DNA of 52,130 bases, taken from the NCBI GenBank assembly GCA_964613675.1, contig CAZTIH010000002.1, positions 1 to 52,130 of the forward strand, read 5' to 3'. Below, piece by piece: positions 33,336 through 42,474 of this stretch. The stretch comes from DAIUCA01 sp964613675. GTDB taxonomy: Bacteria; Pseudomonadota; Gammaproteobacteria; Competibacterales; Competibacteraceae. Numbering within the stretch: the first letter of the stretch is position 1; the number at the start of each line of letters is the position of its first letter. The notes beneath the pieces are model-generated. The model had not been told where the DNA came from. It saw only the letters and a program-made list of their open reading frames with translations, and ran no database searches. The position numbers were made by a program, and so were the translations under genes.

Positions 33336-35932
33336 GTAGCCACCACAAATCGTTTCTCTAATTCGAGAATTAGAAAGGCGATAAAGCCAAATAAGAACAC
33401 TTGCAGACATTGAACTAGGGTTAGCGGTGCGACCTGGAAGAGCTGTCCCATAAAGGGCGTAAAAGTGAAAATGGCTTGCAAAATCAATACAGTAACGACA
33501 GCCCATAGGGTTGCTTGGGTCATCTGAAAGCCCTGTCGGCTCAACGAAGTGCTGTGAATGTGACGGACACTAAATAAGTAAAAAACTTCCATAATGACCA
33601 GCGTATTGACGGCCATTGACCGAGCAATTTCCAGTTCGTAGCCGCCGACGGTGCGCATCAGATAAAATTGCAGAAAAATCCCCGTCGTGAATAAGAGCGA
33701 AACGAACACAATGCGCCACACTAAAAAGTGCGAGAGAATCGGGGCATTCATGGGGCGAGGAGGCCGTTTCATGATGTTGGGCTCGGCAGGCTCAAACGAG
33801 AGCGACAGCGCTAATGCAACAGAACTCACCATGTTGACCCACAGAATCTGCGCAGCCGTAATCGGGAGCGTAAAACCCGCTAATAGAGCGATGATCAGAC
33901 TCAACGACTCTCCCCCATTGATGGGCAACAGAAAAAGAATCACCTTCCGCAGATTGTCGTAAACGCGGCGTCCTTCTCGCACGGCAGCCGCAATCGACGC
34001 AAAATTATCGTCGGCCAAGACCAACTCCGCCGCTTCACGGGCTGCTTCACTGCCTTTTTTTCCCATCGCAATCCCTGCATCAGCGCGTTTTAGGGCTGGG
34101 GCATCGTTGACGCCGTCCCCCGTCATCGCAACAACCGCATTTTGGGCTTGCATGGCCATCACCAGTCGCAACTTATGTTCTGGACTGGTTCGGGCGAAGA
34201 TATTCACGGTTTTTACCGACTCTGCTAACGCGGTTTCATCCATCTGATCGAGAGCTGAACCGGTCAACACCTTCTCGGGATTCTGCAACCCAATTTGGCG
34301 GCCAATGGCACCTGCGGTCGCGGCGTGGTCACCGGTAATCATCTTGACAGCGATTCCGGCGCAGTGACAGTTGGCTACGGCTTCAATCGCTTCTGGACGA
34401 GGCGGGTCAATAAGGCCGACTAAACCTAAAAAGGTCAGTTCACCTTCCAAAGAGATGTCTTTAAGACTATCTGTATCGGCGGGTTTATGGCGGTAAGCCA
34501 ATCCCAAAACGCGCATTCCTTCCGAAGCAAGCGCATCTACTTTGGTTTGCCAAGCATTCTGATCGACGGTTTCGCCACACATCGTCAGAATTTTTTCTGG
34601 CGCGCCTTTTACATACACGCCTTCAGAATCTAAAGTGGCCATGTAGCGATGTGCAGAATCAAAAGGAATCGCGTCGAGGCGTTCGCCTTTGGGATGTGCC
34701 CCCACCCGTCCGGCAAAGGCGAGCAAAGCCCCTTCCATCGGGTCGCCTTCGATTTTCCAGACACCATCCCGTGGGTAAATCGACGCATCATTACAGCGCG
34801 CGGCGACGGTTCCCAACTTCTGCAACCAGGAAGGAGGCTCGGTCACAACCCCTTGGGTCAAATCGTAACCCGTCACGCTGAAACGCTGTTCCCCATCGGG
34901 TGCACAGATTTGGGTCACGGTCATCTCATTCAGAGTCAACGTCCCCGTTTTATCAGAACAGATTACCGAGACGGATCCGACGGTTTCGATAGCAGGCAAA
35001 CGGCGGACAATGGCATTGCGTTTGGCCATCGCTTGAACGCCAATCGCCAAGGTAATTGTGAGTACGGCGGGCAAACCTTCGGGAATCGCAGCGACCGCTA
35101 AGCCCACCACGGCGGTGAAAACCTCTACAAAAGCGTAGTTCCGAACAAACATTCCGAAGAAGATTAGCAAAGTCGCTAACCCTAAAATGAAGAAAGTCAA
35201 GGTTTTTGCGAAGGCTTCCATTTGCTTGACGAGCGGGGTTGTTAGGGTCTCTACCGTGGCTAGTAACCCGCTGATCCGCCCAATTTCGGTCTCTTCACCG
35301 GTGGCAATGACTACGCCTTTCGCTTGGCCCGAGGTCACTAAAGTGCCGCTGAAGGCCAGGTTAATTCGTTCTGCTAGAGGGGCAGTTTCGTTAATTTCAG
35401 AACAAATTTTTTCTACAGGAACCGACTCCCCCGTCAAAATTGCTTCTTGAATCGCTAAACCGTGTGCACTGAGCAGTCTTAAATCGGCAGGTACTTTGTC
35501 TCCCGCTTCGAGCAGAACGATGTCACCTGGCACTAGCGACTCGCCGGGAAGCGTCTGACGGTGGCCATCGCGCAAAACTGCCGCCGTGGGCGCAAGCATT
35601 CCGCGAATCGAATCAAGGGCTTTTTCGGCTTTACCTTCTTGGATGAATCCGATAATCGAGTTGAGAACAACGACAGCCAGAATGACAATTGTATCCAGAT
35701 AATGGCCCAGAAGCGCCGTAATGATCGCTGCAACCAGCAAAACATAGATCAGAATATTGTGAAATTGGCGCAGAAAGCGCATTAACAGAGAGGGCTTAGG
35801 CGGTGCGGGAAGCCGATTAGGACCATGTTCTTTAAGACGGTTGGTCGCCTCTTCAGAGGTTAAACCGTTGAGGGTCACATTTAGGGTTTCTAAAGCCGCT
35901 TCAATATTTAGGGAATGCCAAGATTTTGACAT
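33320..35932 (-). CDS. P2-type cation-transporting ATPase
   Basis: 870 residues from the second of two close ATGs (35932), which has GAGG at proper distance. Domain order: amino-terminal cation ATPase domain; actuator with LTGES (166-170); M4 motif PEGLP (284-288); phosphorylation motif SDKTGTLT with Asp327; hinge GDGVND (605-610); six carboxy-terminal helices. The ten-helix P2 layout resembles Ca2+ pumps, and the M4 Glu and the M5 Asn and Glu are kept. The M6 motif, however, reads NMVSS (700-704) instead of NLVTD, so the usual calcium-ligand Asp is a Ser. The transported ion is therefore uncertain (Na+, Mg2+ or Ca2+). Inner membrane. Confidence 0.93.
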   Translation of the reverse strand: MSKSWHSLNIEAALETLNVTLNGLTSEEATNRLKEHGPNRLPAPPKPSLLMRFLRQFHNILIYVLLVAAIITALLGHYLDTIVILAVVVLNSIIGFIQEGKAEKALDSIRGMLAPTAAVLRDGHRQTLPGESLVPGDIVLLEAGDKVPADLRLLSAHGLAIQEAILTGESVPVEKICSEINETAPLAERINLAFSGTLVTSGQAKGVVIATGEETEIGRISGLLATVETLTTPLVKQMEAFAKTLTFFILGLATLLIFFGMFVRNYAFVEVFTAVVGLAVAAIPEGLPAVLTITLAIGVQAMAKRNAIVRRLPAIETVGSVSVICSDKTGTLTLNEMTVTQICAPDGEQRFSVTGYDLTQGVVTEPPSWLQKLGTVAARCNDASIYPRDGVWKIEGDPMEGALLAFAGRVGAHPKGERLDAIPFDSAHRYMATLDSEGVYVKGAPEKILTMCGETVDQNAWQTKVDALASEGMRVLGLAYRHKPADTDSLKDISLEGELTFLGLVGLIDPPRPEAIEAVANCHCAGIAVKMITGDHAATAGAIGRQIGLQNPEKVLTGSALDQMDETALAESVKTVNIFARTSPEHKLRLVMAMQAQNAVVAMTGDGVNDAPALKRADAGIAMGKKGSEAAREAAELVLADDNFASIAAAVREGRRVYDNLRKVILFLLPINGGESLSLIIALLAGFTLPITAAQILWVNMVSSVALALSLSFEPAEPNIMKRPPRPMNAPILSHFLVWRIVFVSLLFTTGIFLQFYLMRTVGGYELEIARSMAVNTLVIMEVFYLFSVRHIHSTSLSRQGFQMTQATLWAVVTVLILQAIFTFTPFMGQLFQVAPLTLVQCLQVFLFGFIAFLILELEKRFVVATYKAE

Positions 35933-36040
35933 GAACATTGCCTCTTGAGTGGATTTGCAGAATCTAGGAGTTGCTGTAAATGGCGTTATTAAAGACGGTG
36001 GAGAATGGAGCTAGATTGCCTTGTTACCTATCTGCTAATG

Positions 36041-37144
36041 CTAAAAGTTTGAGAAATCAGCAGGAGGAAGGCGGTCGATCAGCGGGAAAGTGCTCTCCCA
36101 GGTGCGACAACTCGGACAACACCAATGGAGATGGGCGCCGGTATATCCGCAACGATGGCAACGGTAGCGTTTAGGCCAGTGCAACATGAGAGGGATTTGC
36201 GATTTCAGCGTAGAATCGTGAAGATTGTCATGTAACAAAAAACATAAACCCTGCGCATTAGGATGAGCTTTTAATTTTGTGACTAGATAATCCTGGGCTG
36301 CTTTTGGACTCTGTTGATTGGCAATGAGTTGGGCCATTGCAACGGTGAACTGTCCCCCGGCTTGGTTGGAATCAAGGGTATGCCATAACTTGAGCAATTC
36401 GGGGCGTAACGTTTGGGTCATCTCTAACCAAGTGGGGGCAATTTCTTCAACCCATTCAGGGGTTTGTTGACTTAATTGAGTCCATATTTCAAAGGTTTCC
36501 CGTTCTTCACCAAACTGAGCTGCCCAGGTTCCCCAACGCAGGCGTGCACGTCCACAAGCGGGGTGATCGGCCAGTGCAGCGCGTAAATGGGCACGAGCCT
36601 GAGGCCATTGCATCTGTTTAGCCGCCATTTCGCCCAGTTCACAGCGATAATGGCTAAGTGGAATACGCGAACTATTCGGCGAGGATTGATGTAATTTTTC
36701 GCTTAACGCAATAGCTTGTTGCCAATCTTGCTGGCGTTCGGCTAATTCGATGAGTTTGCGACAGGCTGCGGAATGCCAATTTTCTTGTGAAACCAGCTCT
36801 TTGAACAGAGATTCTGCGCGATCTACGAGGCCTGCCGCCATGAAATCTTCTGCAAGTTCCCACTGTACTTGCTGATAAAAAGCGAGATTTTGAGATTGGT
36901 TTAATAATTGACGATGGTGATGGATGGCTTGGGAAAGCTTTCCTTGTTGACGCAAAAACCGCCCCAGTTCTAAGGCGAGGGCCTCATCGGGGGGGCAATC
37001 TTTCGTAGGAAACGAAGGCGGTTCGTCAAGTGAAAAGTCAAAGGCATCTTCAAAAGACTTTGATTTTTTGGGAGTTTCCTGTCGTGCAATCCACCATCCC
37101 GAAGCAGCTGCCACCGGAAGCAGCAGCCACAACAATTCGATCAT
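36041..37144 (-). CDS. lapB: LapB (YciM), lipopolysaccharide assembly protein B
   Basis: 367 residues. An amino-terminal membrane anchor (IELLWLLLPVAAASGWWIA), a series of TPR helices, and a carboxy-terminal rubredoxin-like metal domain with YRCHRCGYTG and WCCPSCRTW. LapB guides FtsH to degrade LpxC and so limits lipid A synthesis. Coupled to lapA by an ATGA overlap. Last gene of the gyrA-lapB block. Confidence 0.95.
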   Translation of the reverse strand: MIELLWLLLPVAAASGWWIARQETPKKSKSFEDAFDFSLDEPPSFPTKDCPPDEALALELGRFLRQQGKLSQAIHHHRQLLNQSQNLAFYQQVQWELAEDFMAAGLVDRAESLFKELVSQENWHSAACRKLIELAERQQDWQQAIALSEKLHQSSPNSSRIPLSHYRCELGEMAAKQMQWPQARAHLRAALADHPACGRARLRWGTWAAQFGEERETFEIWTQLSQQTPEWVEEIAPTWLEMTQTLRPELLKLWHTLDSNQAGGQFTVAMAQLIANQQSPKAAQDYLVTKLKAHPNAQGLCFLLHDNLHDSTLKSQIPLMLHWPKRYRCHRCGYTGAHLHWCCPSCRTWESTFPLIDRLPPADFSNF

Positions 37145-37443
37145 GCAGAACTCGACGCCGCACTGTTATGTTCCCGTAAGGCATTCAACTCCATGGCCTG
37201 TTGCTCGACTTGCGTATTGAGATAGTTCAGACGCAACCAGAGCGGCACGATGACGAGCAGACTAGCGATGACGGTGAGCAGAACGCCGGTTCCAAAGGAC
37301 ATGATAATGATGTCCACTAAAGGGATCCGCTCCTGGCTGATAAAATAATTTAATGACACATCGGCGACATTGCCGACGGTGAAGGTGAGGCCAATCGCCA
37401 AAACGCTCACAAAAACGATTAAAAGGAAGATCAGCAATCGCAT
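37141..37443 (-). CDS. lapA: LapA (YciS), lipopolysaccharide assembly protein A
   Basis: 100 residues from the ATG at 37443; the longer reading frame has no RBS and would cross the ihfB terminator. Two membrane helices (RLLIFLLIVFVSVLAIGLTF and a second around 45-68) and a short cytoplasmic coiled-coil tail. Inner-membrane partner of LapB. Same length as the E. coli protein (102). Confidence 0.92.
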   Translation of the reverse strand: MRLLIFLLIVFVSVLAIGLTFTVGNVADVSLNYFISQERIPLVDIIIMSFGTGVLLTVIASLLVIVPLWLRLNYLNTQVEQQAMELNALREHNSAASSSA

Positions 37444-37505
37444 TATTGGGTATCCGAAAGGGCCGCCATGAGTACGGTAAAGGCAGGTTAGCGAGGGGAG
37501 GGGCA

Positions 37506-37524
37506 ATAAAAAACCCACGGGGTT
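37506..37524 (-). terminator. Rho-independent terminator after ihfB
   Basis: On the minus strand AACCC-CGT-GGGTT forms a five-pair stem with a three-base loop, followed by TTTTTATT. It lies 31 bases after the ihfB stop and about 60 before lapA. The stem is short, so some read-through into lapAB is likely. Confidence 0.65.
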
Positions 37525-37554
37525 AGCGCGGGTCGGGCGAGAAAGACAAAATTA

Positions 37555-37851
37555 TTAGGTGGTAGAAAGAGTTACCGCGTTTACGCGTTCGCGCAAATCT
37601 TTGCCAGGCTTGAAGTGAGGAACCCATTTTTCCGGTAGACTCACGGGTTCCCCTGTTTTCGGATTGCGACCCATGCGGGGCGGGCGGGTATGAAGCGAAA
37701 AGCTCCCAAAGCCGCGAATTTCAATACGTTCGCCTTTAGATAAGGCTTCGCTCATTTCCTCTAGCAGAACTTTCACGGCTTGTTCTACCTCCCGATAATT
37801 CAATTGAGTTTTTTGCCGTGCAAGCAACTCGATTAACTCCGACTTTGTCAT
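37555..37851 (-). CDS. ihfB: Integration host factor beta subunit
   Basis: 98 residues. MTKSELIELLARQ start and the beta-arm region RIEIRGFGSFSLHTRPPRMG followed by RNPKTGEPVSLPEKWVPHFK with the intercalating proline. DNA-bending nucleoid protein that works with IhfA; IHF also helps NifA reach sigma-54 promoters, so it may act on the nifK promoter in this window. Follows rpsA after 49 bases, as in enteric bacteria. Confidence 0.97.
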   Translation of the reverse strand: MTKSELIELLARQKTQLNYREVEQAVKVLLEEMSEALSKGERIEIRGFGSFSLHTRPPRMGRNPKTGEPVSLPEKWVPHFKPGKDLRERVNAVTLSTT

Positions 37852-37900
37852 GGGTCTCTCCCCGAAAACTGACTGGATTCAATAACTTAGATTAAAACAC

Positions 37901-39574
37901 TTAATTATCTTGCTGGCTACTCATTTGCTCTTTCAAGACATCGCCTAAAGTTGCTCCGCTGCGTCCGCCTCGGCTGTATTCCTGCAACACATCCGCTTCT
38001 TCAGCACTTTCCTTGGCTTTAACCGACAGCGTAATGACGCGATTTTTCTTATCGACATTGACAAATTTGGCTTCGACTTCATCGCCCAATTTGAGGATCT
38101 GACGGGCATCGTCAACGCGCTCACGGGCCAAGTCTGCGGCTCGCAATGTGCCTTCAACGCCTTCGCCCAAATCGAGCGTCGCGCCCTTCGCATCAACCGC
38201 GATGACCACACCCTTAACGATGCTTCCTTTCTGGTTCTCAGCGACAAAAATCGAGAAGGGATCTTGTTCTAACTGTTTGATCCCCAAAGAGATACGTTCA
38301 CGTTCTGGATCAACAGCCAAAACCACCGCTTCCATTTCCTGACCTTTCTGGAAGTCATGAACCGCTTTTTCGCCCGGCGCATTCCAGGAGAGATCAGAAA
38401 GATGCACTAGGCCGTCAATTCCGCCATCAAGACCGATAAAAATACCGAAATCGGTAATCGACTTGATTTTACCGACGACTTTGTCGCCTTTCTGGAAGTT
38501 GTTCGCGAAATCTTGCCACGGGTTTGCCCGACATTGCTTCATGCCCAGCGAAATGCGACGGCGTTCTTCGTCGATGTCCAGAACCATGACTTCGGCCTCA
38601 TCGCCCAAATTGACGACTTTGGCGGGATTGACATTCTTATTGGTCCAATCCATCTCCGAAACGTGAACCAATCCCTCAACACCTTCTTCGATTTCGACAA
38701 AGCATCCGTAGTCAGCAATGTTCGTCACCTTGCCAAATAGTCGCGTTCCAACGGGGTAACGACGCATTAAATCCACCCAAGGATCGTCGCCTAACTGCTT
38801 CAACCCCAACGAAACCCGATTACGTTCGCGGTCGAACTTCAGAACTTTGACCTCGATTTCCTGGCCAACCTCGACAACTTCAGAGGGATGCTTGACCCGT
38901 TTCCACGCCATATCCGTAATGTGTAGTAGGCCGTCGATGCCCCCTAGATCCAAGAACGCCCCGTAATCGGTGAGATTCTTGACGGCGCCGCGTACGAGTT
39001 GACCTTCTTTCAGATTCTCTAAGAGCTTTTCCCGCTCTTCGCTGTGTTCGGTTTCGACCACGGCGCGGCGTGACACCACGACATTGTTACGCCGACGGTC
39101 GAGTTTAATAATTTTGAATTCGAGCTCTTTATCTTCCAAATAGCTGGCATCGCGGACAGGGCGTACATCGACGAGTGAGCCAGGCAAAAAGGCCCGAATT
39201 TCGCCGACATCGACGGTAAAACCGCCTTTTACTTTGCCGCTAATGGTGCCACGGACAATTTCCTCACCTTCAAAGGCTTTTTCTAACACCGTCCAGACGC
39301 GGGCGCGTTTGGCTTTTTCGCGGGAGAGACGGGTTTCGCCAAAGCCATCTTCAAGGGCTTCGATAACCACTTCGGTCTCGTCGCCGACAGCCACTTCGAG
39401 TTCGCCTTCTTCATTGCGGAACTGTTCAATGGGCACGAGCGCTTCGGATTTTAGGCCGGCGTTGATAACGACAACGTCGTTGCGAATTTCGACGACCAGG
39501 CCGGTGATAATCGCGCCGGGCTGCATCTGGTTGCTGTCATATTGATCGAGAAGATCGGCAAAACTTTCAGTCAT
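37901..39574 (-). CDS. rpsA: 30S ribosomal protein S1
   Basis: 557 residues from the ATG at 39574 (MTESFADLLDQY), exactly the E. coli length; the longer frame upstream overlaps cmk and is not credible. Six S1 RNA-binding domains are visible, such as GAVKNLTDYGAFLDLGGIDG, GKVTNIADYGCFVEIEEGVE and GKIKSITDFGIFIGLDGGID. Brings mRNA to the ribosome. The start overlaps the cmk stop by four bases. Confidence 0.97.
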   Translation of the reverse strand: MTESFADLLDQYDSNQMQPGAIITGLVVEIRNDVVVINAGLKSEALVPIEQFRNEEGELEVAVGDETEVVIEALEDGFGETRLSREKAKRARVWTVLEKAFEGEEIVRGTISGKVKGGFTVDVGEIRAFLPGSLVDVRPVRDASYLEDKELEFKIIKLDRRRNNVVVSRRAVVETEHSEEREKLLENLKEGQLVRGAVKNLTDYGAFLDLGGIDGLLHITDMAWKRVKHPSEVVEVGQEIEVKVLKFDRERNRVSLGLKQLGDDPWVDLMRRYPVGTRLFGKVTNIADYGCFVEIEEGVEGLVHVSEMDWTNKNVNPAKVVNLGDEAEVMVLDIDEERRRISLGMKQCRANPWQDFANNFQKGDKVVGKIKSITDFGIFIGLDGGIDGLVHLSDLSWNAPGEKAVHDFQKGQEMEAVVLAVDPERERISLGIKQLEQDPFSIFVAENQKGSIVKGVVIAVDAKGATLDLGEGVEGTLRAADLARERVDDARQILKLGDEVEAKFVNVDKKNRVITLSVKAKESAEEADVLQEYSRGGRSGATLGDVLKEQMSSQQDN

Positions 39575-40287
39575 GTTGGAGTGGAAGGGCGTAAACGCGG
39601 GGGTGGAGTGGGCCAGTCCGATGTGGTAAGGAAAGCGGTCAACTGCTGCCATACCTGGTCGGGATTTAAAAAAGAAGTATCTAACACAAATGCTCCCGTC
39701 GCAGCCTTGAGGGGGGCAGTGGAGCGGGACTGATCGCGGGCATCGCGGGCAGCAATTTCAGCAATCAAGTCGTTCAAGTTAACAGCTAAACCCTTGTCGC
39801 TCAACTGGTTATAGCGGCGCTGCGCACGTATCTCGATGTTTGCAGTGAGAAAAATTTTGTGCGTTGCATCGGGAAAAACCACCGTTCCCATGTCGCGGCC
39901 GTCGGCAATTAATCCGGGAGATTGACGAAATTGACGTTGTTTAGCGAGTAAAGCGGCGCGCACCGTCGGGAGTGCACCGATGACTGAGGCCGCGTGACCC
40001 ACATTTTCAGTCCGAATTTGCTGCGCAATGTCAATACCGTTTTGTTCGATGCGCGATTCCACAAAGCTAACCGCTAAACGGGTGGCGAGGTGCGCAATTT
40101 CGGATTCATTTTGCAAATCTATTCGTTGCGCTAAGACCGCAAAAGCGAGTACGCGGTAAATGGCGCCGCTGTCGAGAAAATGCCAGCGCCATTCGCGGGC
40201 CAGTCGTTGCCCTAAAGTGCCTTTGCCTACGCCCGCCGGTCCGTCAATGGTGATAACAGGCGGGGTTAATGGATCGAATTCACTCAC
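39571..40287 (-). CDS. cmk: Cytidylate kinase
   Basis: 238 residues. P-loop ITIDGPAGVGKGTLGQRLA, the LDSGAIYRV substrate motif, GRDMGTVVFPDA, and lid region. Phosphorylates CMP and dCMP. Overlaps aroA and rpsA by four bases on both sides, so is tightly coupled. The last 20 residues are Pro/Thr-rich and not part of the fold. Confidence 0.96.
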   Translation of the reverse strand: MSEFDPLTPPVITIDGPAGVGKGTLGQRLAREWRWHFLDSGAIYRVLAFAVLAQRIDLQNESEIAHLATRLAVSFVESRIEQNGIDIAQQIRTENVGHAASVIGALPTVRAALLAKQRQFRQSPGLIADGRDMGTVVFPDATHKIFLTANIEIRAQRRYNQLSDKGLAVNLNDLIAEIAARDARDQSRSTAPLKAATGAFVLDTSFLNPDQVWQQLTAFLTTSDWPTPPPRLRPSTPT

Positions 40288-41585
40288 GACTCGTCAATGG
40301 CTAACCCGGCTTGTTGGGTTAACGCGACAAAATTGGGAAACGAGGTCGCGACATTTTCGCAATGGTGAATCACGATCGTCCCCTCCGCACGGAGCGCCGC
40401 CATCGCAAAAGCCATGGCAATTCGATGGTCGCCGTGGCTATCGACGGTGCCCCCTTTCAGATTGCCCCCGCGAATAATGATCCCATCTGGGGTAGGTTGG
40501 GCGTCGATGCCTAAAATCTGTAGTCCGTCGGCCATTGTCTGAATGCGATCAGATTCCTTGACCCGTAACTCGGAAGCGCCCGTCAACACCGTTTCCCCTT
40601 GCGCACAAGCCGCAGCAATGAAAATCGCGGGGAATTCGTCGATGGCTAACGGGACTAAACTCGGGTCAATATGAATCCCCTTTAAGGCTGCTCCGCGAAT
40701 ACGAATGTCTGCAACGGGTTCTGTTCCCAATTGGCGCAAGTTGAGCAAATCAATGTGTGCGCCCATTTGCTTCAGAATAGTCAGAACACCGTCGCGGGTG
40801 GGATTAATTCCGACTCCCTCTAACAGAATGTCTGCACCTGGTGAAATGCTCGCACCCACCATGAAAAAAGCGGCAGACGAAATATCTCCCGGAATCTGCA
40901 CCATCTGGCTGATGAGTTTTCCGCCCCCTTGCAGACTCACCGTCGAATCCTCCACTTTCACCGTATAACCAAAGGCTTGCAGCATTTTCTCCGTGTGATC
41001 GCGGCTGGGCGCAGGGGCGTGAATGATCGTCTCACCTTCTGCATAAAGTCCCGCCAGCAACAGACAGGATTTTACCTGCGCACTGGCAATGGGCATCACA
41101 TACTCAATTCCCCGCAACGACGCATAACCCGAAATCTGCAAAGGTGCTGTTCCCGTTTCAGAGGTCGTGATTTTGGCCCCCATCTGCGTCAAGGGCGTCA
41201 CAATCCGTTTCATCGGTCGTTTACTCAACGATTCATCGCCAATCAAAGTAGAATCAAAGCGTTGGCCCGATAAAATGCCGCACATTAAGCGCATGGCTGT
41301 CCCCGCATTGCCCATGTCGAGCAGAGTAGTGGGAGGTAGCAGACCGTGTAACCCTCTGCCGACAACCGTGATTTCATTCGCAGATTCAGTGATTTCTACG
41401 CCCAATTGTCTGAACGCCTGCAATGTGGCGAGGCAGTCCGCACCCTTCAGAAAGCCGTGAATCGTGGTCGTACCTTCTGCAAGTGCTCCGAACATGATGG
41501 CGCGGTGGGAAATCGATTTGTCGCCGGGAATAATGACACGACCGATCAGTCGGCCCCCAGGATGGACGGAAAAAGTACGTTGCAT
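40284..41585 (-). CDS. aroA: EPSP synthase (3-phosphoshikimate 1-carboxyvinyltransferase)
   Basis: 433 residues from the ATG at 41585, 13 bases after tyrA. Sixth step of the shikimate pathway. Motifs: IPGDKSISHRAIMFGALAEG, LDMGNAGTAMRLM, DESLSKRPMKRI, and ELRVKESDRI with SHGDHRIAMAFA. The PGDKSISHR and NAGTAMRLM forms resemble the class II (Bacillus/Agrobacterium CP4) group more than the E. coli form, so intrinsic glyphosate tolerance is possible but not shown. Confidence 0.95.
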   Translation of the reverse strand: MQRTFSVHPGGRLIGRVIIPGDKSISHRAIMFGALAEGTTTIHGFLKGADCLATLQAFRQLGVEITESANEITVVGRGLHGLLPPTTLLDMGNAGTAMRLMCGILSGQRFDSTLIGDESLSKRPMKRIVTPLTQMGAKITTSETGTAPLQISGYASLRGIEYVMPIASAQVKSCLLLAGLYAEGETIIHAPAPSRDHTEKMLQAFGYTVKVEDSTVSLQGGGKLISQMVQIPGDISSAAFFMVGASISPGADILLEGVGINPTRDGVLTILKQMGAHIDLLNLRQLGTEPVADIRIRGAALKGIHIDPSLVPLAIDEFPAIFIAAACAQGETVLTGASELRVKESDRIQTMADGLQILGIDAQPTPDGIIIRGGNLKGGTVDSHGDHRIAMAFAMAALRAEGTIVIHHCENVATSFPNFVALTQQAGLAIDES

Positions 41586-41598
41586 GGGAAAATCCAAG

Positions 41599-42465
41599 TT
41601 AGTCCAAGTAAAGGTTGTCACGCGCGAGTTTAGCCCGTTGGAAGCGTGCGGCAATGGCTTCCCCGTTTTGATGGACAATTTCCGCCTTCAAAGCCGCCAA
41701 ATCTTCACTAAAACGGTCGATCATCGCCAAAATGGCCGTTTGATTGGCTAGACAAATGTCGCGCCACATCGTCGGGTCGCTCGAAGCGATGCGAGTGAAA
41801 TCGCGAAATCCCCCCGCCGCGTAACGAAAAATTTCTGCCCGATCATCCAACTGTGCTAGAGAATCGACTAAAGTGTAAGCTAATAAATGAGGCAGATGAC
41901 TGGTTGCGGCGAGAATCTGATCGTGATGATTAACGCCCATATCAGAGACTTCTGCACCGGTTACGCGCCACATATCCGTCACGAGTTGATGGGCAGTGCG
42001 ACAAGTCTGCAAAAGGGGCGTCAGAATTACTCGTCGTCGGATGAAGAGTTCTGCAAAGGAAGCGCCCACACCCGCCTGTTCTGTCCCTGCAATGGGATGC
42101 CCTGGCACAAATCGCGGGGGGCATTCTCCACCAAATGCCAGGCTAACGGCTTGAACTACCGAGGCTTTTGCACTCCCCACATCCGTTAAAATGGCATCGG
42201 GTTTCAAATTAGTAGAAATATCGCGACAGATCTGCTCCATCGACCCGAGAGGAACCGCCAACACGATAACGTCTGCATCGGTGACCGCATCGGTGGGCTG
42301 TTGCGTAAATTGGTCGATCACGCCAAGTCGTTGAGCAAGCTGTAGATTTTCCAGGCTACGACCACAGCCTACAATCTCACCAACTGCATGGGCACGTCTG
42401 AGGGCACGTGCCAGTGAACCGCCAATAAGCCCCACGCCAATAATGCAGAGTCGTCGAATGAGCAT
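41599..42465 (-). CDS. tyrA: Prephenate/arogenate dehydrogenase
   Basis: 288 residues. Rossmann dinucleotide motif IIGVGLIGGSLARALR, the catalytic-His motif PGHPIAGTEQAGVGAS and the helical dimer domain. A stand-alone TyrA without a chorismate mutase domain, of the cyclohexadienyl type. Supplies 4-hydroxyphenylpyruvate or tyrosine. Lies nine bases after hisC. Confidence 0.95.
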   Translation of the reverse strand: MLIRRLCIIGVGLIGGSLARALRRAHAVGEIVGCGRSLENLQLAQRLGVIDQFTQQPTDAVTDADVIVLAVPLGSMEQICRDISTNLKPDAILTDVGSAKASVVQAVSLAFGGECPPRFVPGHPIAGTEQAGVGASFAELFIRRRVILTPLLQTCRTAHQLVTDMWRVTGAEVSDMGVNHHDQILAATSHLPHLLAYTLVDSLAQLDDRAEIFRYAAGGFRDFTRIASSDPTMWRDICLANQTAILAMIDRFSEDLAALKAEIVHQNGEAIAARFQRAKLARDNLYLD

Positions 42466-42474
42466 CTGAAATGC

